Shown in pieces: positions 24,532 through 33,421 of a stretch of 43,071 bases of DNA; position 1 is the first letter of the stretch, and each line of letters opens with the position of its first letter. The stretch comes from a virus: IMG/VR virus record IMGVR_UViG_3300014489_000001, positions 64,001 through 107,071 of that record. One strand, given 5' to 3'. Position numbers and translations under genes: made by a program. The notes below the pieces were generated by a model, which was not told the origin of the DNA, did no database searches, and was given only the letters and a program-made list of their open reading frames with translations.

Positions 24532-25353
24532 TTAGACCTTGTTAAGGCCCGTTTTGATACGATAAGCCCGATACTGTTCTGTAGTCATCGTAGATGGATC
24601 AACTTCGCCGCCCCTGCCGCCGCCACTACGATTACCGGCACCAACGCCGGCAGTTGCAGTAGATTCGAACAGGTAACCGAACCGAGGATTCTCTTTCATC
24701 TTCGCGACAACCTCGGGGACAGTCAGATCGAGATTGACAACCTTGCCATCTTTGTCCTTATCGACATACTTCGTCTTCGGGACAAATTGACCGGTCGCTT
24801 TGCCTTCGTCATCAATCACTTCGACCAAACGTGTCTTGGGTTCCAACATGGCGATCAATGCGTCAGAGTCGAACGCCTTGTGGGTAACCGCCTCACTTGT
24901 GATAGCTTGCTGGATTTGAGTCGTATGGAAACGATTCTTCCAGGAGTCACGATCCTCGGTGAGTTCTTTGGTCGTGGTCTCAAGCGTCTTCTTGAGTTTT
25001 TCCTCAGTCTTGGCAGCCAATTGTTCTTTCGTCAGAACGCTGTTTTGCAAATCTTCGATCTTTTGCGCCAGGTTATGACGCTCTTGATCGTTCAGGCTTT
25101 TCGATTTCTTGAGTTGTTCAAGTTCAGCAACGTGTTTGTTAATCTGAGTCACGTGCTTACGGCGATCTTCCGCCACGATCTTGTTCACTTCATCCTGAGT
25201 GAACGACTTCTTCGCAGCAGCCGCAGCGTCAGCCTTAGCCTTCGCCTCTGCCTCTGCCGCCTGTGCTGCCGCAGCCGCTTCTGCTTCCGCAGCCGCAGTA
25301 CCGTCGTCTTCGCCTTCGCAGTAAGTGTAGACCAGTTGCCCATTAAGATACAT
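24532..25353 (-). CDS. Scaffolding protein (273 aa) with shared N-terminal peptide
   Basis: It starts MYLNGQLVYTYC, a variant of the shared N-terminal peptide. Then come an Ala/Glu/Lys-rich stretch (residues about 20-50), FTQDEVNKIVAEDRRKH and a long coiled coil (about 65-140), all typical of phage scaffolds, and a C-terminal TTEQYRAYRIKTGL. The gene sits between portal and capsid genes. Start choice: the ATG at 25353 has GGAG nine bases upstream; a longer frame would overlap the portal gene. It should be lost or degraded during maturation, yet no dedicated prohead protease gene is present beside it. Confidence 0.87.
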   Translation of the reverse strand: MYLNGQLVYTYCEGEDDGTAAAEAEAAAAAQAAEAEAKAKADAAAAAKKSFTQDEVNKIVAEDRRKHVTQINKHVAELEQLKKSKSLNDQERHNLAQKIEDLQNSVLTKEQLAAKTEEKLKKTLETTTKELTEDRDSWKNRFHTTQIQQAITSEAVTHKAFDSDALIAMLEPKTRLVEVIDDEGKATGQFVPKTKYVDKDKDGKVVNLDLTVPEVVAKMKENPRFGYLFESTATAGVGAGNRSGGGRGGEVDPSTMTTEQYRAYRIKTGLNKV

Positions 25354-25411
25354 TGTTGAGAACTCCGAAAACCCTACATAAGTAAAACTCGATGAGACGT
25401 AGGTAATCTTA

Positions 25412-27184
25412 TCAAGCTTTGACATTGGCACCGGCAGCATTGCCTCTTACCGGTTTGCCTTGTTTCTCTTTCTTACTTGCTTGAGGATCAGTACCACTGT
25501 CACTGATTCCACGAGCTTGAGGATCACTACCGGGCGGGTCACCAGCTGGCGCCACCTGTGGTGCCGGTGTCTGAGCCGCTTGAACTCTAGCCAAACGATC
25601 AGCATGGTCCTTCTCAGCCTTCTTCGATTCCCCGTCAGCATAACCGCGAAGTTTCGAAGCTGTTTCTGTACAAACCAAACCATTCTGTACGTCGACGGTA
25701 ATCACATCCGGGTCGCTACTCAACCCAGGTGCATTATCGATTTCCTTGTAAATCTTAGTCATGACTTCCTTGGAGCTTGTAGCACCAAGTAAGGCATTTG
25801 CCAGTTTCTTACCAACATTCCGTTGATAAGTTTGACTTGGCACTAAGGTCAACATACCACCCAATTGAGTAGCTTCATTGCGACGATCAGTTTCCGTCCG
25901 AAGAGTATAGTTGTCTGGATAATTAACCGTCGCAACCGGCAGATTCTTCTTTTCATACATAGACCATATGTTGGCGATCTTTCGTTCGCCGTTTTCCAAG
26001 GTCAACCCGATGTAACTCAAACCGGATTCCAAAGTAGCTTCATCCTTGGTCTTGGATTCAGCCGAAGCCATCCTTGGGCCTTTGAGATTCGCAATCGTCA
26101 AATTAAGCAGTAGTCGAATCTCAGCCATCAACTGAGCCTGTTTCTCCATAGATGCCCTCATAGGCTCCGGAGAAGGATTGATAAATGCAGGTGGATTCAA
26201 CCCTCGTGGATATTTTCTACCCTTACTGACACCAACCCTGACTTCTTCATTGCCGGCTACACCAGAGCCAGCGACCTGTCCTTGCGTACCATCATTTCCA
26301 GGACCGCGTAAATGAACACTATCAGCACGCGGCTCGTATTGCTCAACGTAGAACGGAAAGTTCGCTTTCAGAGCATACGACATATCTGCCGAAGCCAAAT
26401 TCAGTAAAGCAATTTGGTAATCGGCGATATTTTTCATCAACGAGTCTGAAATCTCGAAGAGGACAAAGGGGACGATTGGTAGCTCAAGGACAATTGGCTT
26501 ATCAATTTTGTTTCCGAGTTTGTCAACTGGCTGCGATTTTTCATCGTAGAACGAGACGAGGATTGCGCCGTCTTCCCGCCATATACGCCGGAAACGCTCG
26601 GTGTAGCTAGTCGGGAAGCCGAAGTCCGGGTCGTACTCATAAATGTAATCCCTCAATAGGACCGCTTTAAATTGACTCGGGTCTTCCGCGTCATCAAGTG
26701 CCCAAGCCCGAATGTCTTCTGTGAAGTAAGTGTACAAGTATGGATGCTTGCCACTTACATCGGCTAAAGATGAACCAGGCTTGAGCGGTGGCATATCTAC
26801 ATAGACACCCACCTTTTTCATCTTTAACATTTCTTCGAGGACGTGGCAACCAATGTAATAGTTCATTGAACTACCACAAAGGTCAACACCATTTTGACGA
26901 CCTTCACAAGCTTCTTGATAACTCTTGCTACCACCCACTCGCGTCACATCAGACATGCGTTGGTAGATGGAGTTCTTCACTTCATCTAATCCGGCTTTAG
27001 CGAAAGCAGGACAGTATGACATATCTCGACGTGTCAAGAAGTCGCTATCGTCTTCACGATTGCTGAACTGCTTGAGGTATTTCAAGATAAAAATGTGGCC
27101 TGATTCGTAAGTATATCGCCATTTTATCCATTGCTGCAACATCAACTCATAATCTGGGTGAGTAATGTCTGTTATCATGCTCAT
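25412..27184 (-). CDS. Portal protein (590 aa)
   Basis: Length and position (terminase, fibre genes, portal, scaffold, capsid) fit a portal. The sequence shows typical portal features: an N-terminal helical region with DVTRVGGSKSYQEA, a central beta region with FRRIWREDGAILVSFYDEKS, a crown/stem transition (LNLASADMSYALKANFPFYV) and the long helix near FINPSPEPMRASMEKQAQ. The C-terminal 60 residues are Pro/Gly/Lys-rich and disordered. It forms the DNA entry ring at one capsid vertex. An AGGGTG stretch precedes the start. Confidence 0.9.
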   Translation of the reverse strand: MSMITDITHPDYELMLQQWIKWRYTYESGHIFILKYLKQFSNREDDSDFLTRRDMSYCPAFAKAGLDEVKNSIYQRMSDVTRVGGSKSYQEACEGRQNGVDLCGSSMNYYIGCHVLEEMLKMKKVGVYVDMPPLKPGSSLADVSGKHPYLYTYFTEDIRAWALDDAEDPSQFKAVLLRDYIYEYDPDFGFPTSYTERFRRIWREDGAILVSFYDEKSQPVDKLGNKIDKPIVLELPIVPFVLFEISDSLMKNIADYQIALLNLASADMSYALKANFPFYVEQYEPRADSVHLRGPGNDGTQGQVAGSGVAGNEEVRVGVSKGRKYPRGLNPPAFINPSPEPMRASMEKQAQLMAEIRLLLNLTIANLKGPRMASAESKTKDEATLESGLSYIGLTLENGERKIANIWSMYEKKNLPVATVNYPDNYTLRTETDRRNEATQLGGMLTLVPSQTYQRNVGKKLANALLGATSSKEVMTKIYKEIDNAPGLSSDPDVITVDVQNGLVCTETASKLRGYADGESKKAEKDHADRLARVQAAQTPAPQVAPAGDPPGSDPQARGISDSGTDPQASKKEKQGKPVRGNAAGANVKA

Positions 27185-27201
27185 GTTGAATCACCCTTTA
27201 A

Positions 27202-27474
27202 TCAGACAGAAAAGTAACTAACACTGTCACCATTGTTCAATGCGATAAAGAACAAGTCCATAGTTACAGTTTTGTCGGCTGGAACGAAGGTTGTTTCACT
27301 TGGATACAATATGTATCCATTACTACTACTTACATCCGAACCGCCCATGTAAATAGGGCCTGTATTGTTCTTATCGGCTTTAACTTGGATGCCGATTAAA
27401 AACATGTCAACAACGAGTTGTGTCTTTGAAACATTGCTTAAAGCAACATTTCTACCTAAAAATCTAAACCCCAT
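27202..27474 (-). CDS. Small phage virion-type protein (90 aa)
   Basis: The pattern NNTGPIYMGGSDVSSSNGYIL, then a short loop, then TMDLFFIALNNGDSVSYFSV is a small beta-sandwich plan common among phage proteins encoded near tail-fibre or capsid genes. It overlaps the end of the repeat protein by 19 bases in another frame and precedes the portal gene by 17 bases. It probably forms a virion accessory; the exact role is unknown. Confidence 0.7.
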   Translation of the reverse strand: MGFRFLGRNVALSNVSKTQLVVDMFLIGIQVKADKNNTGPIYMGGSDVSSSNGYILYPSETTFVPADKTVTMDLFFIALNNGDSVSYFSV

Positions 27475-28793
27475 GGGTATATTCCAAGTATGTAAAGAGT
27501 CATAAAACTGTTGCTGACAAGAGCAGCATTTGGACCATTACCAATTGCAATGTCTGATTGAGACAAACTGTCTGTTGTAATTCTATTACCAACAAACAAT
27601 CTTATGACAGATTCAGACATTCCCAATGATTCTGTTGCAAAAACAGTATAGTGCCCTGAGACAATGCTTGTGTCAATAACTTCTGATTCAGTCAACGAAT
27701 CAGAACTAACACGTTGGCCGTCGAAGATTCTTACAACTGATTCACTAATGCCTGGAGTGTTGTGAGTTGTTCTAAAACCAACAAACAATCGAGCTACAAC
27801 CTCAATAACAAGCAAAGAATCAGTAGCACCACGGTAAGCACCAAAACCCTCAGACATTGATTCGGAATCAGATAAAGAATCCGTAGTAACCCTCAATAGG
27901 TGACTACTTTTAGTTGCCGATTCTGATAACGACAATGAATCATCTGGCGTTCTCAGACCAACAAAGACTCTTGAAACTGATTCAGACAATCCTAGATGTT
28001 CAGTTGTTGAGCGAATACCAACCAACATCCTATGAACACTTTCCGAATCAGTTAGTGAATCAGTTGCAGTTCGATATAAACCAACGATTCCGATTACTGA
28101 TTCTGAAAGTGTTAAAGCATCGGTAGCTGCACAAATTAGACTTTGTCCAGAAGATGCAGATTGAGTGTTACTAAGGGCATCAGTAGTTGTACGGTGACAA
28201 ACCAGTATCCTACTGGCAATTTCAGAATCATGCAGATTATCTGTCGATGTTCTATGACCAACAAATAATCTTGTCACTACTTGTGAAACTGTCAAGGAAT
28301 CAGTTGGACTTCTGATTGCAATCAAAGTCTTTCTTAAAGACTCAGCAATCGTTAACGAGTCTGTTGTCGTTCTCAATGCAGCTAAGATTCTCTTCAAAGA
28401 TTCAGCTAAAGCCAATGCATCAGTTGCCGTTCTATGGGCAACCAATGATCTCGATACAACTTGTGCTGATGTTGGTGCATCAGTTGTTGTTCTATGTGCG
28501 ACCAATAATCGTTTTACTGATTGAGCGATTGCAGTTGCATCTGTAGCAGTTCTCAATGCGAGTAGAATTCTACTCACTGATTGAGAATCCGAAAGAGCAT
28601 CAGTTGTTGTTCGATGACCAACAAATACCCTATGTACTACTTGAGAATTTGAAAGAGCATCTGTTGTTGTTCTGTGTGAAACTATTGTTCTTGTTACTGA
28701 TTCAGAAATAGTTGGTGCATCTGTTGCCGTTAATCCTATTGGCAGTAAAGATGTATCTGAAAACGGCAGATCAGAAAATGCACCATCCGTCAT
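27456..28793 (-). CDS. Protein made almost wholly of 20-residue repeats (445 aa)
   Basis: About 20 tandem units of 20 residues run from residue ~10 to ~425, with consensus about R-T-T-T-D-A-L-(S/T)-x-S-E-S-V-x-R-(I/L)-(L/F)-V-(G/A)-H (examples: RTTTDALSDSQSVSRILLAL and RTATDALALAESLKRILAAL). The DNA repeats every 60 bases. The regular T-D-(A/S)-L and S-V-x-R-hydrophobic spacing suggests a solenoid or fibrous beta structure, such as a fibre shaft. The last 20 residues (SFMTLYILGIYPWGLDF) are hydrophobic. AGAGG before the ATG supports the start. There is no signal peptide. Related repeats occur in two other proteins here. Confidence 0.75.
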   Translation of the reverse strand: MTDGAFSDLPFSDTSLLPIGLTATDAPTISESVTRTIVSHRTTTDALSNSQVVHRVFVGHRTTTDALSDSQSVSRILLALRTATDATAIAQSVKRLLVAHRTTTDAPTSAQVVSRSLVAHRTATDALALAESLKRILAALRTTTDSLTIAESLRKTLIAIRSPTDSLTVSQVVTRLFVGHRTSTDNLHDSEIASRILVCHRTTTDALSNTQSASSGQSLICAATDALTLSESVIGIVGLYRTATDSLTDSESVHRMLVGIRSTTEHLGLSESVSRVFVGLRTPDDSLSLSESATKSSHLLRVTTDSLSDSESMSEGFGAYRGATDSLLVIEVVARLFVGFRTTHNTPGISESVVRIFDGQRVSSDSLTESEVIDTSIVSGHYTVFATESLGMSESVIRLFVGNRITTDSLSQSDIAIGNGPNAALVSNSFMTLYILGIYPWGLDF

Positions 28794-28794
28794 G

Positions 28795-29097
28795 TTAACC
28801 TCTTAAAGCTGCTAATGCTTTTATTGCATCCGCTTTAATAATGCCTTGAACTTTCATTTTCTCGTCCGTCGTCAAAGAAGCCCAAGTTGCCGGCGATGCT
28901 TGAATTGCCAATGCTGCTTGCAGAGTCAATTCTTTAACTTGTACGGCTAAACGATTAACTGAATCATGAATATATGGTCCTTGTTTTCCTGGCATAGCAA
29001 CGAGTTCGACATCTATCGAACCGTCAGTCCATAGTCGTGGTTCTGCGACATGTTGAATGTCTGTTAATCGTCCATTCAGAAGTTTGCCGTAAATCAT
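28795..29097 (-). CDS. Small protein downstream of a fibre gene (100 aa)
   Basis: The family is not recognised. It starts MIYGKLLNGRLTDIQHV, has a short beta part, and ends with helices (VKELTLQAALAIQASPATW, MKVQGIIKADAIKALAAL). It overlaps the stop of the 488-aa fibre-like gene by four bases and has GGAG five bases upstream of its ATG. Position directly after a fibre-type gene is where tail-fibre assembly or attachment proteins are often found; that is inference. Confidence 0.62.
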   Translation of the reverse strand: MIYGKLLNGRLTDIQHVAEPRLWTDGSIDVELVAMPGKQGPYIHDSVNRLAVQVKELTLQAALAIQASPATWASLTTDEKMKVQGIIKADAIKALAALRG

Positions 29098-30560
29098 AAC
29101 GACTCCACATAGCCACCTATGTAAACATCTCCACTACCGCCACTTACAAGGTAATCCAAATACTGAGCACCATCGCAACTAACAAAACTCTGTGTGCCTG
29201 TTGAAGCACCAAAAGTAGGACGAGTAGTTGCTGTATTTCCAGCTGCACGTTTACGTAAATATGTAAAATCGGTAGTAGAAGCTGATGAAATTTCAGCAAT
29301 AACTTCTGTAGCTGTCGGTGGTACCCATGCATGACATCCTAAATTAGTCCACCCTGTTTGAGTTCCTCCATTTAATGCCACTGTATTGGTTGTTGAATCT
29401 TCAAACGCATAAGTCCGATCAATGCTTAATCCAGCTTGATCGAACCAAACAACCTGAGCAGAAGTATTAAGACGAACAGAACCGATTCGACGTATACTTA
29501 TTGCATAGCCAGTTAATCCGTATGGAGTTGTGCGTTGTGTTGACCAATAAGCAGTGGTACCAGAAGTTCCTGACGCAATGAAAACATAAAGATAAATCGG
29601 TGAGTTGAGGCCGCTAACCGAACACAACTGACCAATCGTATATGTTTTGCCACTGAGTGTTCCGAATGTAGCTACTGCACTTAGAGACGTATCAGTGATA
29701 ATCTTCAATACGGGAAGAGGACCGCCACCTGTAGCAACACTTATTGAAGGTTGCTCAATACAGTTGGGTGTCTGTCCTGTGAAAGCCGTTCCAGGTGTAG
29801 CACCTATGGTCAAAGCCGTATCAGATGCAATTGCAGTGATAGCATAATAACCTAAAGATGCTGTACCGATTAAATCGTTGACAGCAAATTCACTCATGAA
29901 TTTGGTGCCAGTACCAGTTACAGCAGTAGAACTGCTAGTAATCGTTCCAGTACAAGTACGCACACCAAATGATGTGGTGAATGTAGTGCTTGATCCTGTA
30001 GCGACTGCACCAGATGTGCTTACTGTTCCAGGACCAGTAAAAGAATCATCACCAAGAGCAGCACCAACATTAGCACTGCTAATCGTATAAGTGGTACCAC
30101 CAACTACTGAGATAGCGGCTGCACCATTTGAATCCACGCACATTGAAGTTGGAGAATTCTTATTAGGAAATCCAACCATAACAGTGGTTGTACTAATCCA
30201 ACTTAACGGTAACCCATAAATAAATCCACGTTCAGTCATTGCAAGTTGAGCAGGAAGTGAAAGAAATACATTGGTATGGCTACCAAGTGTAATCGCAGTA
30301 CCCGCTCCACTGCTTCCTGCTACGACTGTATTTCGTGTAAGTGTAGTTCCAGATAAGGTGTATGTCCCAATACCGACTTCCCAATTGCCAGTCGGATTAC
30401 CGTTGGAATCTACAGAAACAAGAGTATAATAGCAAGTGTTACCATTACCAACCACACCGAAGGATTGGTAACCTAACACTGCTCCAGCTAGTGTAATCGT
30501 GCCCGTACCAGTAGTAATGGTAGTTTCACGAACACGATCATACCAAACTGGAGTAGTCAT
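29094..30560 (-). CDS. Tail-fibre-type protein (488 aa)
   Basis: The first ~110 residues (YDRVRETTITTGTGTITLAG, GYQSFGVVGNGNTCYYTLVS, WEVGIGTYTLSGTTLTRNTV) form a module very common at the start of phage tail-fibre or appendage proteins. The remainder is beta-rich and Gly/Thr/Ser-rich, with a C-terminal segment (LNGGTQTGWTNLGCHAWVPP, DGAQYLDYLVSGGSGDVYIGGYVESL) that could be a tip domain. It overlaps both neighbours by four bases. It is likely a receptor-interaction protein encoded between terminase and portal. Confidence 0.78.
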   Translation of the reverse strand: MTTPVWYDRVRETTITTGTGTITLAGAVLGYQSFGVVGNGNTCYYTLVSVDSNGNPTGNWEVGIGTYTLSGTTLTRNTVVAGSSGAGTAITLGSHTNVFLSLPAQLAMTERGFIYGLPLSWISTTTVMVGFPNKNSPTSMCVDSNGAAAISVVGGTTYTISSANVGAALGDDSFTGPGTVSTSGAVATGSSTTFTTSFGVRTCTGTITSSSTAVTGTGTKFMSEFAVNDLIGTASLGYYAITAIASDTALTIGATPGTAFTGQTPNCIEQPSISVATGGGPLPVLKIITDTSLSAVATFGTLSGKTYTIGQLCSVSGLNSPIYLYVFIASGTSGTTAYWSTQRTTPYGLTGYAISIRRIGSVRLNTSAQVVWFDQAGLSIDRTYAFEDSTTNTVALNGGTQTGWTNLGCHAWVPPTATEVIAEISSASTTDFTYLRKRAAGNTATTRPTFGASTGTQSFVSCDGAQYLDYLVSGGSGDVYIGGYVESL

Positions 30561-30868
30561 TGGCTATAACTCTTAACACCAAGCGTTTCATCCGCTGTCA
30601 CATGCACGATCTTCGTCTCTCGTATGGTTGATGGCCACGGAACATGCACAACAACATCAGCTTTGGTTAATCCAAATTTGCCAAGTTCAGCTGGTCGCAA
30701 CTCGGCCAAAATATCCCAATTGTCACGGTTAATCGTTCTTATGCCAGTTATCGGGTGGAATGAAACACCATGCCCGCAGACTGCACAAGAATGTGGATGT
30801 TGAGCTTCGGCAGCCTGCCCGGAAGTCTCAAAGTGACCACAAAATCTGCAACGAAAAGCATACTTCAT
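30557..30868 (-). CDS. Zinc-ribbon protein (103 aa)
   Basis: Two CxxC knuckles (C7-x2-C10 and C28-x2-C31, in FRCRFCGHF and SCAVCGHG) define an N-terminal zinc ribbon. The rest (residues 40-103) is mixed, with VVVHVPWPSTIRE and a C-terminal VTADETLGVKSY. GAGG precedes the ATG. Similar small zinc-ribbon proteins occur in many phages near structural genes; the role here is unknown. Confidence 0.68.
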   Translation of the reverse strand: MKYAFRCRFCGHFETSGQAAEAQHPHSCAVCGHGVSFHPITGIRTINRDNWDILAELRPAELGKFGLTKADVVVHVPWPSTIRETKIVHVTADETLGVKSYSQ

Positions 30869-30875
30869 GTTTACC

Positions 30876-31727
30876 TCAACCAGAAAGAGTCACGGTGTCA
30901 GTCACAGTAAGTGTATCGCCGTTGCCGACAGTTGCAGCTTGATTCAGGACCGTTTCAAGGATTACAGGATCAGCACCAGCAGCAGTCAAGCAGAGAAACA
31001 GACCCATCTTCACGATGCTTGTAAAGCTGCTCGTAACACTGAATGCCTTCTGCAACGTAAACGTCGCCGCACCATAAGTGTGAGCATACGTTGCCAAAGC
31101 ACGAGTACAACCACCGCTTGTGATTTCACTCGCTAGTGCAGTATCGGCAGCAGATGCCGCACCGGAATCTGTTGTCAGACCCATAAAGCGGATCGAAGCT
31201 GGACCACCAGCACCGATTATGAATCCATTCGTATTGGCAGGTGTCGTACCGAGACCATCAACAGCTGTCCACCATTGGTCCAATGTGAGGATGGAAGTTG
31301 TATTGGACACGATATTTGCATAAACAGGCGGTGTACCAACATTGGTCACCGACGCATATACTCGCTTACCTGCAAGACCAAGTTGTGGCGTTGCAAGATT
31401 GCTTGCAGTCCAAGGTGTGCCTGTGCAAGTAAGAGTCGATGTCGTAACATTGGTTGCTGGTGTACCTGCACCGCCGGCAGGAATTGCACCAGCCAATGCA
31501 TCAGCTTGCCAATCTCGACCAATGTTGGTCAGAAGATTGAAACTCGATCCGAGATTGGTTATCGACCCATCTCGATGAGTAATAAACGCATGAACTTCAT
31601 TGGGTCCCATGCGCAAGCTATTAACTACAACACGACCACGACGAATCTCAAGAACGCCACCATCATTACAATGGTTGATTCTTGTGAAAGGCCAAAGTCT
31701 TTTTGTCAATGATTCGAAAAGTTTCAT
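30876..31727 (-). CDS. Tail-fibre-type protein (283 aa)
   Basis: A short N-terminal part leads to LRMGPNEVHAFITHRDGSI and LTNIGRDWQADALAG, then a long beta-rich stretch, and a C-terminal section (TLQKAFSVTSSFTSIVKMGLFLCL, TVGNGDTLTVTDTVTLSG) of a type often seen in phage fibre or virion-surface proteins. The plan parallels the 187-aa tail protein at 9267-9830. GGGG before the ATG supports the start. It is the first gene after the large terminase, likely an adsorption or surface protein. Confidence 0.68.
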   Translation of the reverse strand: MKLFESLTKRLWPFTRINHCNDGGVLEIRRGRVVVNSLRMGPNEVHAFITHRDGSITNLGSSFNLLTNIGRDWQADALAGAIPAGGAGTPATNVTTSTLTCTGTPWTASNLATPQLGLAGKRVYASVTNVGTPPVYANIVSNTTSILTLDQWWTAVDGLGTTPANTNGFIIGAGGPASIRFMGLTTDSGAASAADTALASEITSGGCTRALATYAHTYGAATFTLQKAFSVTSSFTSIVKMGLFLCLTAAGADPVILETVLNQAATVGNGDTLTVTDTVTLSG

Positions 31728-31735
31728 TGTATCCC

Positions 31736-33421
31736 CTAAACAGGTACGCTGGACATGTTCTGTGACTGCCCCACATTGAACGCAAATGGCAGAGCAATCT
31801 CTGCATAGTTACGTGCATGTGCCAAGTGGTCTTCGTCTCGTTCCTTCTTGACATACTTGCCAACAGGATTACCGTCCTGATCTTTTTCATACACACGCAC
31901 CAAAGCTTTTAGGTGCATGATATATTCAAGATCAGTATCAATAGGAAGATCAATGCGTTGAGCCTTGATACGACCTAATGACATATCCAGCCAAGATGTA
32001 CGGTCCACCGTAATCGTCGGCTCGGATGTATTCATTGTACCATCATCGTTTTTACCGACGTGGATTTGCTTACCTTGAACACCACGACCATAGAAGCACA
32101 TCTTGACGTAACCCCAGAATCTCGATGCGAACTCAAAAGCCTTTCGGCGTTCAGGATTAGCGTCGATAACACAGAAGTTAACGCGCCATTGTCGCATCAA
32201 TACATCAAGTTCTTCAAATGTAAACACTTTGCCCATCGTAATGACGCGGCAATATGATTCCATGTTGAGGTCGTTCTTGACATAGGGCGGTGGTTGCCAC
32301 ATGTCAATTTCGTAGTGAATCCATTTACCAACGTCAACACCCATCGTGACAACATTGGTAACTTTTGTTTCACACTTTTTGTAGTTCTTGAAACAAGCTT
32401 TAATCATTTCATCAGAAAGCTTGGCTCCAGCTACAGTGTGGGCTAATCCGCCCTTAGAGTTCCAGTATTCTTGCTCATCAGCAGGGTTGAATTCTGCCTT
32501 AATCGCCGCTTGTGCCAACTGATATGGCGTTACTGTCGGCGAGTATTGCTGATGGATGTAGAATCCACGCTCTTCTCGGTCGGTGTAGCTCTTGACCCAC
32601 ATGCCACTTGCAAGCCACTCGAACTTAGTCTTATGTTCAAGCTTAGCTTTGCATTGCAAGCAAATCAAGTGTGAGTTTTTCAAGTCAGGATCAAACAGGT
32701 CTTTACCTGTGATCACCAATGACTTAGGAAACTCAAGTTCAACCATCCGGCTACAACTAGGACACTTGAAAAAGAAGTGTTCCTGTGTCGTCAAGCCGTA
32801 CAAATCGTCGATACCAAATGTCGGTATCGTTGGTGTACTAATCGCCCAAGCTGACTTAGTCAACTGGCCAGACTGTCGTTCCATAGCCAACGGGATGTTC
32901 TTTTCCACCATCTCGTCGACTTCGTCCATCACTAAGAATCCGACTGGAATGGACTTGAGTTGAGATCGACTTTTACTTCCTCGGATGTATAAGTTAGTTG
33001 GCCCAGCTCGCTTATGCCCAATGTTCTTGACATCGGAGAACATATTGGAAAGGTGCGGCGATAATTCGAGGGCAGGGTCAAATCGTCCGGTACTAAAATC
33101 GGAGGCATCGGGAGTCTTCGAGGGAAGTACATAAAGACAATCCACCCTTTCAATGTCGATTTTAAAGAATGTGAGGTTCAATACACATTCAGTATAACCC
33201 ATCTGAGCCGACTTCTTACCCACATTGAAGTCCGCCGTGGAATCATGCATCTCCCTAAGCCAAGGATGATGCTTGAATCGCCACGGTCCTGGGAAGTCCT
33301 TGCCTCCCAGGATTCGGTACTTCTCAGCCCATTGAGATGGAGTAGTGATTGCTTTCCTACCCAAACCGGCAGCTATCCGTTCCGCCATCTCACGGACAAG
33401 ATTGTGAGTAAATTTAGACAT
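31736..33421 (-). CDS. Terminase large subunit, GpA type (561 aa)
   Basis: This is the DNA-packaging motor. An atypical Walker A of GpA-type terminases is seen at residues 68-78 (GKKSAQMGYTE) and Walker B at 163-170 (LVMDEVDE). A CxxC...CxxC zinc knuckle lies at residues 220-257. The nuclease domain starts near GVDVGKWIHYEID (D363) and includes VIDANPERR and a C-terminal DEDHLAHARNY. Length fits the family. The start overlaps the preceding gene by eight bases. GpA-type motors are found with several packaging modes, so the mode cannot be inferred. Confidence 0.95.
   Translation of the reverse strand: MSKFTHNLVREMAERIAAGLGRKAITTPSQWAEKYRILGGKDFPGPWRFKHHPWLREMHDSTADFNVGKKSAQMGYTECVLNLTFFKIDIERVDCLYVLPSKTPDASDFSTGRFDPALELSPHLSNMFSDVKNIGHKRAGPTNLYIRGSKSRSQLKSIPVGFLVMDEVDEMVEKNIPLAMERQSGQLTKSAWAISTPTIPTFGIDDLYGLTTQEHFFFKCPSCSRMVELEFPKSLVITGKDLFDPDLKNSHLICLQCKAKLEHKTKFEWLASGMWVKSYTDREERGFYIHQQYSPTVTPYQLAQAAIKAEFNPADEQEYWNSKGGLAHTVAGAKLSDEMIKACFKNYKKCETKVTNVVTMGVDVGKWIHYEIDMWQPPPYVKNDLNMESYCRVITMGKVFTFEELDVLMRQWRVNFCVIDANPERRKAFEFASRFWGYVKMCFYGRGVQGKQIHVGKNDDGTMNTSEPTITVDRTSWLDMSLGRIKAQRIDLPIDTDLEYIMHLKALVRVYEKDQDGNPVGKYVKKERDEDHLAHARNYAEIALPFAFNVGQSQNMSSVPV

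Noticed and set aside
22861-25359. An 832-codon open frame on the plus strand opposite the capsid and scaffold genes
   Set aside because: It is antisense to two clear genes, has no ribosome site, has an Arg/His-rich composition typical of an antisense shadow, and spans a tRNA.
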